21,533 bases of DNA, from contig JAIPMN010182316.1 of the NCBI GenBank assembly GCA_020650975.1, positions 3,092-24,624 of the forward strand. The letters are read 5' to 3'. A model generated the notes under the pieces. That model did no database searches. It was not told where the DNA came from and worked only from the letters and a program-made list of their open reading frames with translations. Shown in pieces: positions 1 to 10,149 of the stretch. Position 1 is the first letter of the stretch; each line of letters opens with the position of its first letter. The position numbers and the translations under genes were made by a program. The stretch is from Apostichopus californicus. Lineage: Eukaryota; Echinodermata; Holothuroidea; Aspidochirotida; Stichopodidae.

Positions 1-430
1 CATCGACATTCGAGATAATTTAAATCATATGATGGTCTTAATAACGGTGGTTTAGTTTATGCTCAACCGACCAGTTTCGGTTCAGGGTCGTCCAACCGTT
101 CTGCTCGGGAACTTCGATCGGCAGCGATGCGTCTCGGCCACCGGGATCGTTTTACAATTGTTCTGCAAGGTAAAACTATTTCCTCCTCTTCTTCCTCAAG
201 AAAATAATTTTCGTCAAAGCTTACGAATGTCCGTGTAACGCCGTATCGGTAAACGGCGGGGAGTCGGCTTTGGCTGAAATGGTTCCTTTGATGACGTCAG
301 ATGAACTGCGGTGGGCAGCTTTGCTTTTTTTTACGAGTGGCAGCTCGAGAGGTCTCTGGGGAATACTTTGACACCGAATTTCTGGCGTTTGAAGCCGTAT
401 TTACGGGAAGTTGTGCATGGATAGTGTTGT
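1..430. other. CpG-dense host patch, possible promoter/first-exon area
   Basis: CG dinucleotides are clearly denser here than in the following 2 kb, and the patch contains a full palindromic TGACGTCA at 292-299. On the + strand an ATG at 127 opens a short frame running to a possible donor, CAAG then GTAAAA, near 170. A promoter with a short first coding exon would look like this, but no TATA box, initiator or downstream exon can be tied to it. The CpG density is seen; promoter function is inference. Confidence 0.25.
292..299. promoter_or_regulatory. CRE-type palindrome TGACGTCA
   Basis: This is a perfect 8-bp cAMP-response-element palindrome inside the CpG-dense patch. CREB/ATF bZIP factors are known to bind this word. 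An 8-bp word can occur by chance; the only support for function is the surrounding CpG density. A second TGACGTCA occurs in non-coding DNA at about 16780, and the RT motif of the LINEs contains the same word as codons. Confidence 0.2.
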
Positions 431-2505
431 AGTAATGTGGATAAACCATTCTAAGACATGAAAATTGTTCATTTCATAACCTCTTTAAGTTTGAGGGCGC
501 CGTTCGTAAAACATACGACCTGCTTGACTTTTTTTTGGGATTTTTCCTGTACAACTTCCACTGTACAAGGATACTATGCAATTAAAACTCAAACATGCAA
601 ATAAAGCACACTCAAAATAGAGCCAGAAAAGGCCCCTATCTCATTTTCGGCCATTTTAATTACTTGTTACCAAAAATTCAGACCGTCAAATTTCATAAAA
701 ATTAACTAAATTAGAAGACTGGTCACAATATCTGCAATATCAGACATTTATGCAAAAGATGCCTACAAACTTGAGGAAAAATGGAGGGCTCTTAAAATGC
801 AACCTGGATTTGGTTGCTAGGCATGGCCATATGCTAGCAAGCAAAAAGTTTTGCATTTTTTTTGGGCAGAATTTCAGACATATGGCAAGATACCACATCA
901 ATTTCAGGCGAATTTCAGAGTGTCGACGTGGAATCGAACAAAAAATCTTGATTTCGCATCGATTAACCCATTAAGATCCTTGCAACTTTGACTAAAATCT
1001 GACTAGTATTTGCAGTTGTACAATTTGATTATTCACACATTTAACCCTGTGAGGCTGTGACCTCATTAATAAAAATGCTATATAAGCTACCAAAAGAGTC
1101 AAGTGAAAGCAACTTTGCTTTATTGGATTATACTGACAATTCCACTATCTATAAGCAAACTGTATGTGCTAATACCATGGGAGTGCTACAGTAGTAAATC
1201 TTTCAGTAAACAAATCTTTCAAGGCAAACCTTAAAATAAAGCCAAATAACCCCCAAAAAAGTCAATTGTATTCGACCATGGGGTGGGGGATGGGAGTGTA
1301 TTCCTATGTGAAGGATTAATTGCTTAAAACAATATGAAATATCAGCATGCCTAATTTGGTATGTTGGTGATTCGACTAATTTAAGGGTTAATTCAGAAGA
1401 AAAAATGTAGGATACATATCATCACTAACGACAAGCATTTTAATGTCCATCTTGTCTTGGGGGGGGGGGGGTGGATTATGACTGTCAGCACTAGTTCACA
1501 TATAGTAACAAAATAGTAATGACTATATCGATGACAGATTTTCCTTGAAGTTTAACCTTACTATCATGCCCACACATGTCATACAGATATACTATTCGGA
1601 AGCAAAATTGCTCCTGCAACAATGAAGGAGTTTGCTTTCATAGTTAATATACATCATAATTAGCATGCATATATTTCACTGATTCTTTGGTAAACAGACT
1701 TGCAACATTAAATTTATATCTTTGAATTTGGCGATCGCTTCCAAATAATGAACTAATTGCCTGCAGTGTACGCAACATGAATTGAATTATCATACATGTA
1801 TTAAAGTATGAACAACAAAGTTCAAGCAAGAGCATTTGAACCCAAATTTAAGCAACTTAAAAACAGAAATATCAAGATGCTTGAAAGTGTAAATTAACAT
1901 TCCCCCCACAGCTACTCACGCCCAGGATCCGTCACTGATACAATGACAACATGTATTAAATGGAAAGTTACAGCATTATACTGTATGCAACTTTCAATTA
2001 CACCAATACGGAGAACATGTACATCAAGTCAGGCATACTATAACTGATAGTTTTGTGAGAAACTGAATAGCTACTTAGAATAGTAATTAAGAAAAGAAAT
2101 ATTTTAGTATTCTTAAGTAATGCTCACAGAGTCGGTGACCTGTGTGCATTATCCCCAGTGTTTGATGGACTAATTCCTGCTAAAAGGACCATTAACGGGT
2201 GTGAAGAATCCCGCAAAAAGAAACGCATAATGCCAGTAATCTGACCTAATTTCGAATGAGGTGTAACAGAAGTGTTACACACAACCATCGATCCCAGTAA
2301 ATACACACACAGCTAGCTACCTTCGGTAATTACACACTAGTGTACAGTCAGTACATACAGCTGCGGTCGATACCCACAGCACAGTACAAACGATACAGCG
2401 ATGTACATCTCAGGTCCAGCTAAAGATAACAATGTATCTCGTTTCATTACTGTCTGCATTTTGTAGCGACAAGAAGAAAACTGAACTTGCAAGCAACGGA
2501 AAGTT
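431..2505. other. host non-coding DNA, no gene seen
   Basis: This stretch is AT-rich, with stops in all frames. The few 60-75 codon open frames (750-974 +, 1644-1835 -, 2124-2306 -) have no recognisable domain and unremarkable composition. It holds a G13 tract and a short inverted repeat (GTGTAAC at 2261-2267 and GTTACAC at 2274-2280). I see no tRNA, rRNA or transposon terminus before the LINE at 2517. Confidence 0.6.
1459..1471 (+). repeat. G13 homopolymer tract
   Basis: Thirteen consecutive G residues lie in AT-rich host DNA. Similar G runs occur inside the LINEs (3472-3477, 6312-6320, 20829-20840), so run length may partly reflect replication slippage or sequencing and assembly error. Confidence 0.9.
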
Positions 2506-2516
2506 CACTTTTTCAG
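2506..2516 (+). repeat. left target-site duplication of family A LINE
   Basis: The 11-mer CACTTTTTCAG directly precedes the LINE and recurs perfectly at 6987-6997 after its 3' end. The flanking bases differ on both sides, so the duplication is exactly 11 bp. Such duplications arise from staggered nicks in target-primed reverse transcription. Confidence 0.88.
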
Positions 2517-2743
2517 TTGGTAGTTGGCTTCCGTGGAGTGCAGACGTGTTTTTCGCTCTCGCTATCCATCTGATACAGCTATTTTATTACTGTACTGTAC
2601 TGTGCTATACTTCCCGCCAGGCGGGTGTGGTAGCTTGTGTTCGTGTGTGCGCCAGTTCGTATATAGTTATCGTTTGTAGTTTAACCAACCTGTCTTTAGT
2701 TTGTTTTTTGTTACTCCTCTGTGGCCTAGCCACCTTCGGTATC
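2517..2743 (+). promoter_or_regulatory. 5' UTR / likely internal promoter region of family A LINE
   Basis: This is the sequence between the left duplication and the ORF1 ATG. The block CGTGGAGTGCAGACGT at 2532-2547 matches 19032-19047 in the family B element at 15 of 16 bases, although the ORF1 proteins of the two families are only about half identical. Autonomous LINEs must carry a promoter inside their 5' end, so a conserved block about 15 bp from the start is a candidate core promoter element. The similarity is seen; promoter function is inference. Confidence 0.4.
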
Positions 2744-3887
2744 ATGGCATCGCGCCGTGATTCTAAAATTGTTAAGTTGACCTTCACCGGTGAACAAGCG
2801 GTTCCACCGGTGCAAGTTTTAAGTATTTTGAAGAGTAAGGATGTTGTTGTGCCTGGAGAGGTTGATGCCTTGCAAGCTCTCCAGGGTCGTAATACGTACG
2901 ATCTACGTTTTACCAGTGACGTGACCCGGCAGAAGGGTGTCACGTTGCTGAGTGGTGTCAATGGTTTGACAGTTACTCCATACGAAAGTTCCGTATGGGT
3001 AACTGTCATCCACGTAGGACCAGAGGTGCGTCAGGAAGTTGTTGCAACTGTTTTAGGTCGGTTTGGGGCTGTCAAGGCTACCAAAATGTGCTCGTACGCA
3101 CAGGCCCCTGGGGTGTTGAACGGGCACCGACAGGTTCGGATCGACCTGAAGCAGGACATTCCCTCCTTCCTTTTTATTGCCGGGCATAAAGCTCACGTGC
3201 GTTACCCCGGTCAGCCCCGTACCTGCTTCAGGTGTGGGGAGACCGGGCACGAAGCAAAGGGCTGCCCAAACAAAACGTGTGGGCGCTGCCTTCGTCTTGG
3301 GCATGATACCTCTGCTTGCCCAAGCGAAGTTGTGTGCTCAGTCTGTGGGAAGGAGGGACATGTCTCTCGCGCTTGTCCCTCCTCTTATGTCTTTATGACA
3401 AAGAGTGGGGGTCAGGCAAAGGCGCCAAGTTCCGACGCACCTACTGCCTCGAAGGAAGCTTCACGCAAGGAGGGGGGAACCAGGTGAGGAGTCACCTTCC
3501 GCACCTGGTTCACCCTCCCCCGTCGTTGCAGACCCCAACCCCGTGCCCACACCGCCTCCACCACACCGCCAAGCGGACACGGGGTCTCCACCAGCTTCCC
3601 CCATCAACTCGTCCAGTTCCGTCCCCAGTCCGCCGCCGGTATCGCCAGATCCGGGGGCTCTGTCGGACGGCGACTCCAGGGACTCGGTGGTCATCGGGTC
3701 TCCGGAGGCTCTGTCTGACAGCGACTCCGGAGACTCGGTGATCATCGAGCCGAAACGTGCCACTGGGACGAGCTGGTACGACGAGATGGGGGAACCCTCT
3801 CTAAAAAGGTCGGCCTCAAGTGACGACTCGGACGACGATATGTCGTCTAGAGCGCGCTTGAAGCTTACAGAATCGTCGTCGGCGTAG
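2744..3887 (+). pseudogene. LINE ORF1 (CCHC zinc-knuckle nucleic-acid-binding protein), one frameshift
   Basis: This is the presumed RNA-binding chaperone of the element. The start is taken as ATG 2744 (MASRRDSK) because the family B ORF1 starts with the matching MAARRDSK; the frame is also open upstream to 2432, but part of that is host DNA. An N-terminal region of about 155 residues ends in a Tyr-Pro-Gly-Gln-Pro-Arg-Thr motif. Three CCHC knuckles of form C-x2-C-x4-H-x4-C follow at 3224-3265, 3278-3319 and 3335-3376. Around the G6 run at 3472-3477 the frame changes: the first frame stops at 3485-3487, while the second stays open to a TAG at 3885-3887. The second part encodes a Pro/Ser-rich then acidic Ser/Asp-rich tail. 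Total length is about 381 codons. CCHC ORF1 proteins are typical of Tx1-like LINEs. The assignment is firm; the exact shift site is not. Confidence 0.88.
3657..3758 (+). repeat. 51-bp (17-codon) tandem duplication in ORF1 tail
   Basis: Two in-frame copies, 3657-3707 and 3708-3758, encode similar acidic Ser/Asp-rich segments, each ending in a hydrophobic triplet: DSVVIGS in the first and DSVIIEP in the second. The copies differ at several bases, so the duplication is not recent. No such pair is seen in the ORF1 tail of the family B element. Confidence 0.75.
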
Positions 3888-3907
3888 TTTTGCCCCATTG
3901 CCCTCTC

Positions 3908-6906
3908 ATGGGCCATACATTTTCAGTTGCCACTTTCAACGTGAATGGCATGAGGGATCATCGCAAGCGCAGTCGCATTTTCCAATATTGTATTTCAATG
4001 GAGGTCGACTGCGTTTGCCTGCAGGAAACACATATTTTGTCACCTCGTCAGGCGGGTTGTGCCACTAGGGTGGAGACGGATCACGAGGGCCGATTGGTCT
4101 GCATTCTATTGAAGTATCCACAGGGTAACATCTCCCTTTGCAATGTGTATGCTCCCAATCGGCCTTTTGCTAGACGAGATTTTTTGAACACGCTGCCTTC
4201 CTTTGTTCCTGGTAGTGCACCATGTGTCATGGTCGGAGACTTTAACTGTGTCCCAGACTCGGGTCTTCACAGACTCGGGGCTTCTGTGTCTGCTAGTCCT
4301 GACGCTAGGATCACAGAGCTGGACAGTATTACTTCGGCACACTCCGATGTCTGGAGGCATATTCACCCATGTAGTACGGTGTATACGTGGGTGAGGCCTA
4401 ACGGAGAAGATGCCTCCAGGATAGATCGAGTGGTAAGCGCCCGTAAGTTTTAAATTTTCGGGTTGCGAAACGCTGAGCTGTCCGCTCTCTGACCATGACA
4501 CTGTTGTAGCACGTTTTGTTTTGCCTTCCATTTTCCAGATCGGGCGGGGCCTATGGAAACTTAACTGTCGGATTCTTGGCGAGGCAGAGTTCCGCCAAGG
4601 TTTCGAAACCAGGTACAAAGGATGGCAAACATTGAAGCCGGCCTTTGCTTCTGCATCCCAATGGTGGAATGATGTTGCGCATCAAACGCTACGCAATTCA
4701 GTATTGCGTGACCCGCGCACGGCGTCGAACAGAACAATTCTCGAAGCTGTGCGCGGAGGTGAAGTTTGTCGATCCTTCGGCTGTCATCGCTTTGCAGACT
4801 TATCTCGATAAAAAGTACCACGGTGCCCGCGTCAGGGCCCGTGTCGAACGGTGGAAGCTGAGGAGCGCCCTTCACTGAGTTTTTACCAGTCCGTTAGCTC
4901 ATCGGCGGGTGACACACGCGTCCCATCTGTGCGCGCTACTGATGGGACCGTGGTTATTGACCCTCACGGCATTGTCCGCGTATATAAAGATTATTATTCG
5001 AGTTTGTTTACGCGTGGCAATGTCAACTTGTCGGCACAGGCCGATTTATTGAGGGGAATCACAAAAACTGTTCCCCACGATGTCAATGATATTTTGGGAA
5101 GCGGAATAACCACTGTTGAGCTTTGGAAGGCGCTTTCGAAGATGAAGAATGGCAAGTCCCCGGGTTCGGACGGGCTTCCGAGAGAGTTCTACCGAACCTT
5201 CTGGGCAATAATAGGACCTGACATCAGAGCCGTCTTCGAGGACGCCTTCCAAAACGGACTGTAAACCAAAGTCAACGTCTGGGCATGATTACTTTGCTGC
5301 CCAAGTCTGGGGACCCCTTTGATCCTCATAACAAGCGTCCGATCACCTTGTTAAATGTGGACTACAAGTTGCTTGCTAAGGCTTTGTGCAACCGCCTTGC
5401 ACTGGCTATGCCGCATCTTGTTGGTGATCTCCAGACTTGTGCTATGAAGGGTCATTGCATCCAGCAGAACTTGTGGTTGATGCGCGACTTGACCGACTTT
5501 GTTATTGAGCGTGATCTGCCATGTGCATTGGTCTCTCTTGACCAGCAGAAGGCCTTTGACATGTTGGATCGCGGTTTTTTAATGAATGTATTGGAGACAT
5601 TTAAGTTGCACCCAAATTATCGTAAATGGATTTCTGTTTTGTATCAGGAAAGTTTCAGTTCTGTTATTGTAAATGGGTTTTGTTCGGAGGTTTTTAACGT
5701 AGAGAGGGGGGTTCGCCAGGGGTGCCCTCTGTCTCCATTACTTTATGTTTTGTTTAGCGAGTCCCTCTCTCGTCTTCTGGAAAGGGACTCCAGACTTGTT
5801 CCATTCGTTGTGCCAGGGGGTGCCAAAGTGAAATGCGTTCAATATGCAGATGACGTCACGTGTGTTGTTTCGAGTCTGGGCTCCTTTCGTGCCCTCTCGC
5901 AGGATTTATCTATCTTTGAGAGAGCTACCGGGCGAAGTTGAATCCGGAAAAGACAAAGGGCCTTCGCCTTGGTAGCTGGAGATACAGAGACCTACCATTC
6001 GGTGCATCGTGGTCGGATAAGAATATCAAATTAATGGTATATGGTTCGGCTACGATGCACCTTGTGATGTCACCTGGAACGAGAGGGCTGAGGTGTTTAA
6101 GAGCAGGCTCACAACATTTCGCACCCGCTGGCTTTCGATGTTGGGGAAAGTCACCGTCATTAATCGTTTTGTTTCGCCCATCTTGTGGTACCCGGGCGCA
6201 GTGTATCCAATTCCGCGTCCCGGTGCGGTTGGAGAGAGCGATATTTTCATTTATTTGGTCGGGTGGTACAGAGCTTGTCAGAAGGGCGGTAATGTACCAA
6301 AAACTAGAGAAGGGGGGGGGTCAGGGGTGGTTCATCTGGGAAGTAAATTTACCTTTTTGTTATTTAAGCATTTGTTTGTAGCGGTAACTGACCCAGGGTT
6401 GCCTTGTTCATATTTTGTACGTTTTTGGGCCAGGTTGCACCTGCGTCGGTGGGTCCCGGCGCTGTTTAGCAACAGAGAACCTCATAGTAGTACCCCTAGC
6501 AGGGCGGTGCGTGTCATTTGCTCCGCTCTGATTGAGTTGCCTCCTGTTGACCTGTCACAACCGGCCCTCGTTCACAGTTCCTTGCGGGATAGGGCCTTGA
6601 AGGCAATTCTTGTACAGGGACGTCATCCTGCCGAAGTATGGCGTTCGGTGCATTCAAGGCTGAATGGTTGCAGGCTCCGTGATCTTGCATGGAGAATTGC
6701 ACACGGTGCCTTGGTGACCAATCTGAAAAGGTATCACTGGCGATTGGGGTGATGGACTGTGCCCGAGGACCGGCTGTGACAGCTTAGAGAGTACTGCCCA
6801 TGTTTTTTGGCATTGTTATAGTTTTTTAAATGATTCAGTGGGTGGTTGGGCGTTTTGTTTCTGCAGGTCGGTGGGCGTATGTACTTTTTTGGCTCGCTTC
6901 ACCTGA
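3908..6906 (+). pseudogene. LINE ORF2 (endonuclease, reverse transcriptase, Cys-His), multiply frameshifted
   Basis: ORF2 would nick target DNA and copy the element RNA. ATG 3908 lies 20 nt after the ORF1 stop. Endonuclease motifs are TFNVNG (3932-3949), LQETH (4019-4033), VYAPN (4145-4159), GDFN (4235-4246) and SDHD (4488-4499). The stretch between LQETH and DHEGR is about 35 residues shorter than in family B, an in-frame deletion near 4040-4065. RT begins near KSPGSDG (about 5154) and continues through LLPKSGD, SLDQQKAFD, GVRQGCPLSP and the catalytic YADDVT (5843-5860). A Cys-His motif (codons at 6760, 6775, 6799, 6814) sits near the C-terminus. The frame changes near 4450, 4677, 4848, 5260, 5935, 6030, 6225, 6320 (a G9 run) and 6750; a TAA ends the first segment at 4451-4453. 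The segment after the Cys-His motif is about 260 bp shorter than in the copy at 17693-19020. The gene is clearly dead. Confidence 0.9.
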
Positions 6907-6961
6907 GTTTTGTTTGTAATGGGATGGTTCGGTAGTGCCGTTTGGCCGTCACGTTTTGTAT

Positions 6962-6974
6962 CCCGCATGGCGGG
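6962..6974 (+). other. 3'-terminal hairpin of family A LINE
   Basis: CCCGC-ATG-GCGGG forms a 5-bp stem with a 3-nt loop, 12 nt before the 3' end of the element (GTCACGTAAAAAG). The same hairpin and tail are present in the minus-strand copy at 17705-17717. Several LINE groups have a 3' stem-loop that their RT recognises (the eel UnaL2 and stringent SINE/LINE pairs), so this is a candidate RT recognition element. The conservation is seen; the function is inferred by analogy. Confidence 0.5.
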
Positions 6975-6986
6975 TCACGTAAAAAG

Positions 6987-6997
6987 CACTTTTTCAG
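6987..6997 (+). repeat. right target-site duplication of family A LINE
   Basis: CACTTTTTCAG here is an exact repeat of 2506-2516. Host sequence resumes after it with AGCGCGACACGCGG. Removing 2517-6997 would rebuild a continuous pre-insertion site. Confidence 0.88.
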
Positions 6998-8944
6998 AGC
7001 GCGACACGCGGTTTGGGGCGAGTCTTCAATGCCTTTAAGCCTTGTGTGGTTTGTGTTACTCTTAGGTTACTCTAAGTAACTGGTAATTAATCTGTTATTC
7101 TCAATACTAATAGGCCAGGCTTTGTTTTATTCTCATTTAAGTGTGGTGAGTTATGTCATGCTCTCTGTAATCTCTGGTGGAATAAGCTAAATATGTGGGA
7201 AGACAGTTGTCTACTTCCTGGAGGATTGGTGACCAAGTCTAAGTAAAGTCTTGTCTGGTAGGGTGGGGTCTTGTCTGGTAGGGTGGGGTTATGTGATAAA
7301 GTGGAATTTTTCCCTCTTTGGCATCCCAATGCTTTAGTTATCTGCACAGGTACATGAAGTTCTCTACCCTTCCCTTATACCCGTTGCATATTCATTAGGT
7401 GAGCACTGCTACCCATCATGTTTCACAGGTCTTCTTTGTCCTCTGCCTCCATAGTCCCTAACCACATAATCTTCCACAAAGAAATAGGGCTTATAGTTTA
7501 AGTGATTGTGGAAAGGTTATTCCCAATCGAGTCTTTATTTCTGTTGAATGTTGTTAAACTGAGATGAAATGTTCATGAGTATAACCATTCATGTGAGGAA
7601 GAGCCTAATTCAGTGTATCTTGGCGAGTTATTTCATATTGATTATCAGTTAAATTTTACCTAATGGCACATGCTGTAAGGACTATTATTGTTAGAGAGCG
7701 TGGGGAATTATTGAGTTTCTCAAAGAGGAATTGAGTTCTGCCATGTGGTGAAGCATTCATACATATTGTTAGGTAACAGATAGTTAGTATTTAAGGGGTA
7801 TTTAAGTCAGTGTTATACTTGGGAAGGTTTGGTTTCAAGTATAAAATGAAGGTTGCATTTCAAACTGTTTTAATTTGATATGTGTTTATTATTTTATTTA
7901 GCTGCGAATTTGATATTTTAGTAGCTTTAGTAGCATTATGAGAAGAATTCTTAGTCACATAGTTAAAGGGTAGTACCGACTGAGTTGATATTTTCGGCTA
8001 TGATAATTTATTGTCCTCGATATTAGTTGAGGCAGAGCTAAGTTAATCATGATTCATTTACAATGTGCTTTAGTAAATGATGTTAGACTGATTGATGGGT
8101 TGTAGGTGTTTCGGGTGTATCATAGGAATTCCCTTGGTACTCTGTGTACAACTCAAGTATGACGAGATTGGTTATTAGATTTTTAGCTTTACTTCAATTT
8201 CGTCTAAATCAAGTGTAATTGAAGGATTAAAGGTTCATCGACTCTGACATTGGGAAAGTTTATGTAATATCATGCATGCATGAAATATCCCTGTAGTGTA
8301 TTGTTCTCAAAGGCAAATGTTGTACCATACTTTTTTGTAATACTTTGGGCAGCTTGTGTATTGGTGCTCCTACAAAGCATATCTGACTTTACCAAGTACT
8401 TTAAGTGCTTATGTGTAGTTATATATTAATTTATGGTTTAGGTTCTTTTGAACTGAGTCGTGATCCGGTGATGTGAGGATTACTGATCACTGTTGTTAGT
8501 GACTGGGCTGGTAAGTGATGCATGATAGTTTGCAGGGTATTTCCTTTGTGGTCATAATTGTTCATGCGAGGACCTAAGGTTTCATGTTAGTTATTTTCTT
8601 TACTATTATTTCTGATTTTATCTGGCCAGGAGCGAAAGGATATATCTACGCCATGCCATTGATTTGCATTCTTCGTCATGTTACAGAAGGTGTTCATTAA
8701 ATTTCATACTAGTTATGTGCTAGATTGGTACTTCGGTAAATATTATCATATTCTGCTATACTAATTTTTATGGATGACGTTAATGTACTACGCAAGAGAT
8801 TCACTTTTAGACTTTTCAGGTTTTATGTAATATGGATAATCCGATAACTTCATTCTTCCTTTTTTTCTTCAATTCATACTCAATTATTATCTTGTTATTA
8901 TCACTAGAGATGAGCTATTGCAGGTTTGTTAGTCGCTTGTTCAT
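6998..8944. other. host non-coding DNA, no gene seen
   Basis: After a short GC-rich piece next to the LINE, the sequence is AT-rich with frequent stops on both strands and only one open frame of about 60 codons (7156-7347 -), produced by a 20-bp tandem repeat. A 14-bp palindrome TCATGCATGCATGA lies at 8270-8283. I recognise no RNA gene or transposon end. Confidence 0.55.
7248..7287 (+). repeat. 20-bp tandem repeat, two perfect copies
   Basis: The unit GTCTTGTCTGGTAGGGTGGG occurs at 7248-7267 and again at 7268-7287 without mismatches, then the pattern decays. It is a simple local duplication, probably from slippage. Confidence 0.9.
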
Positions 8945-9495
8945 CGCAAGATTGTCACCAATGCATGCGAGAGTGTGAAGAAGGAATATTACAGCAGTAA
9001 AATACAGGATTGTGGTGGTGACCAAAGAAAGCTATTTTGCCTCATCACAAATTAATAGCTACAAATGATTCCAGTCTGTTTCCTCCAAGCATTGACAACA
9101 ACAACTATTGGCGACACTCTGTACAAAGGAAAATCTGTTGCCGTCTGATTTCGTCAGAGTTGATTCACGTGAAGTTATCCCAGATTTTTCACACTACCAA
9201 GTTATCATCTGAGGAGGTTCTTAAGCTGATCAATAAGTCGGCAATAAACATTGCATACTTGATCCTGTTCCATCTAAAATTGTTAAAGAATGTATTGATA
9301 TTTTACTAATTTGTCTATGGAGAATGCAGTTTTTCCCGAGTGTTGGAGGTGTGCTGTTGTCATTCCCATTTTAAAGAAACAAGAACTTTCACTTGAATTT
9401 AAGAATTATCGACCCGTGAGTAATTTGGCTTACCTGTCCAACTGGTGGAAAGCGCTGTTATGGATCAAGTTGAGTGTCATTTATTAAAAGATAAT
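8945..9495 (+). pseudogene. degenerate LINE reverse-transcriptase remnant, CR1/L2-like
   Basis: Reading several frames together gives the run-up to and start of a LINE RT domain. At about 8945-9035 the frame reads RKIVTNACESVKKEYYS, later GGDQRKLFCL. Near 9250-9300 come LDPVPSKIVKECIDILL and then, at about 9330-9480, FPECWRCAVVIPILKKQ followed by FKNYRPVSNLAYLS. The LDP.P, IPxLKK and NYRPVSNL words are characteristic of CR1/L2-type LINE RT domains. Stops and frame changes interrupt it, and the catalytic YADD block is absent, so it is a dead fragment of about 550 bp. It differs from the minus-strand relic at 10646-12548 in wording (NYRPVSNL against NNYRAISLL), so it probably comes from another subfamily. 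No duplication or 3' tail was found. Confidence 0.65.
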
Positions 9496-10149
9496 ATACA
9501 GGATTGTGCAGGACTTTTGAAAGACTATGCAGGATAATTTTGATTTTTACAGGATTGTAGATGATTTTTTAGTTATTAAGGATGCATGAATTATTTACAT
9601 GTTTTTTAATTTTCATTCCTTATTCCCACTGGGATTTTATGAAGTTGATGCTATAAGTTTATATGACCCTACAGAATTTTTGAAAGACCATGTGAGGATA
9701 TTTAATTGAATGTAAAAATAACCCAGCATTTTGAAAAAATCTGCACGTGAAAGATAAGAATATAAACTTTTCATTTCAATTTTTTATTTCCTTTCTCCCT
9801 TTTCATTACAAATCCATCAATCTTTGCCATCTTATGTTCATCGTTCAAAGTTGATCTTAGTGCTGCAAGATCTAAGGGATGAAACAAAAGAAAATCATTA
9901 AAAAGAGTATTTCTTCAAGGCATGCCTTCCATACTACCTTTCACAAGAAGTATACAAACAGCTGTCACAGGAGTCGATGGATCAACAATTTTTGTTTATA
10001 TAAACAGAGTTGAAAAGATTTTCTTGAGATAAAAGTTTAGCGTTTCATAAAAAGAAATAAATTTTCAGGCAATAGAAGTAGGTAAAAAAAATTATGATTG
10101 GATGTTTTTTCATTTCTTTTAAAGTTTGTGGTTTATAAATTTTTCACAC
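9496..10149. other. non-coding AT-rich spacer
   Basis: There are no reliable genes here. The word TACAGGATTGT recurs near 9497 and 9552, and also near 9003 inside the RT remnant. A minus-strand open stretch around 9790-9880 looks weakly coding but lacks a recognisable domain. The sequence may include decayed ends of the two neighbouring LINE relics, but no terminus is identifiable. Confidence 0.45.

Larger units (their letters stand above)
2517..6986 (+). mobile_element. Tx1-like LINE, family A, TSD-bounded, inactive
   Basis: This 4470-bp non-LTR retrotransposon has a short 5' UTR, ORF1 (2744-3887), ORF2 (3908-6906) and a 3' end with a small hairpin and an AAAAAG tail. Perfect 11-bp duplications at 2506-2516 and 6987-6997 define its limits; the right end could be 6986 or 6989, because the duplication starts with CAC and both family A copies carry CAC after AAAAAG. 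The CCHC-knuckle ORF1 followed by a DNase I-like endonuclease, an RT with YADDVT, and a C-terminal Cys-His motif fits the Tx1 group of the L1 clade. It reaches the presumed 5' end, so it is not 5'-truncated, but frameshifts and internal deletions make it non-autonomous. A fragment of the same family lies at 17693-19020 on the opposite strand. Confidence 0.93.

Noticed and set aside
750-974. 74-codon open frame on the + strand
   Set aside because: It has low-complexity, repeat-like composition, no domain and no splice or promoter context.
2432-2743. An upstream in-frame extension of ORF1 with hydrophobic, membrane-like segments
   Set aside because: It starts in host DNA before the LINE's left boundary at 2517, and family B starts ORF1 at the equivalent of 2744. 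The open frame is probably chance in T-rich UTR sequence.
7156-7347. 63-codon minus-strand open frame
   Set aside because: It is created largely by the 20-bp tandem repeat at 7248-7287.
9790-9880. Minus-strand coding-like stretch (LDLAALRSTLNDEHKMAK)
   Set aside because: It is short, with no start, no convincing splice sites and no family I recognise; chance cannot be excluded.
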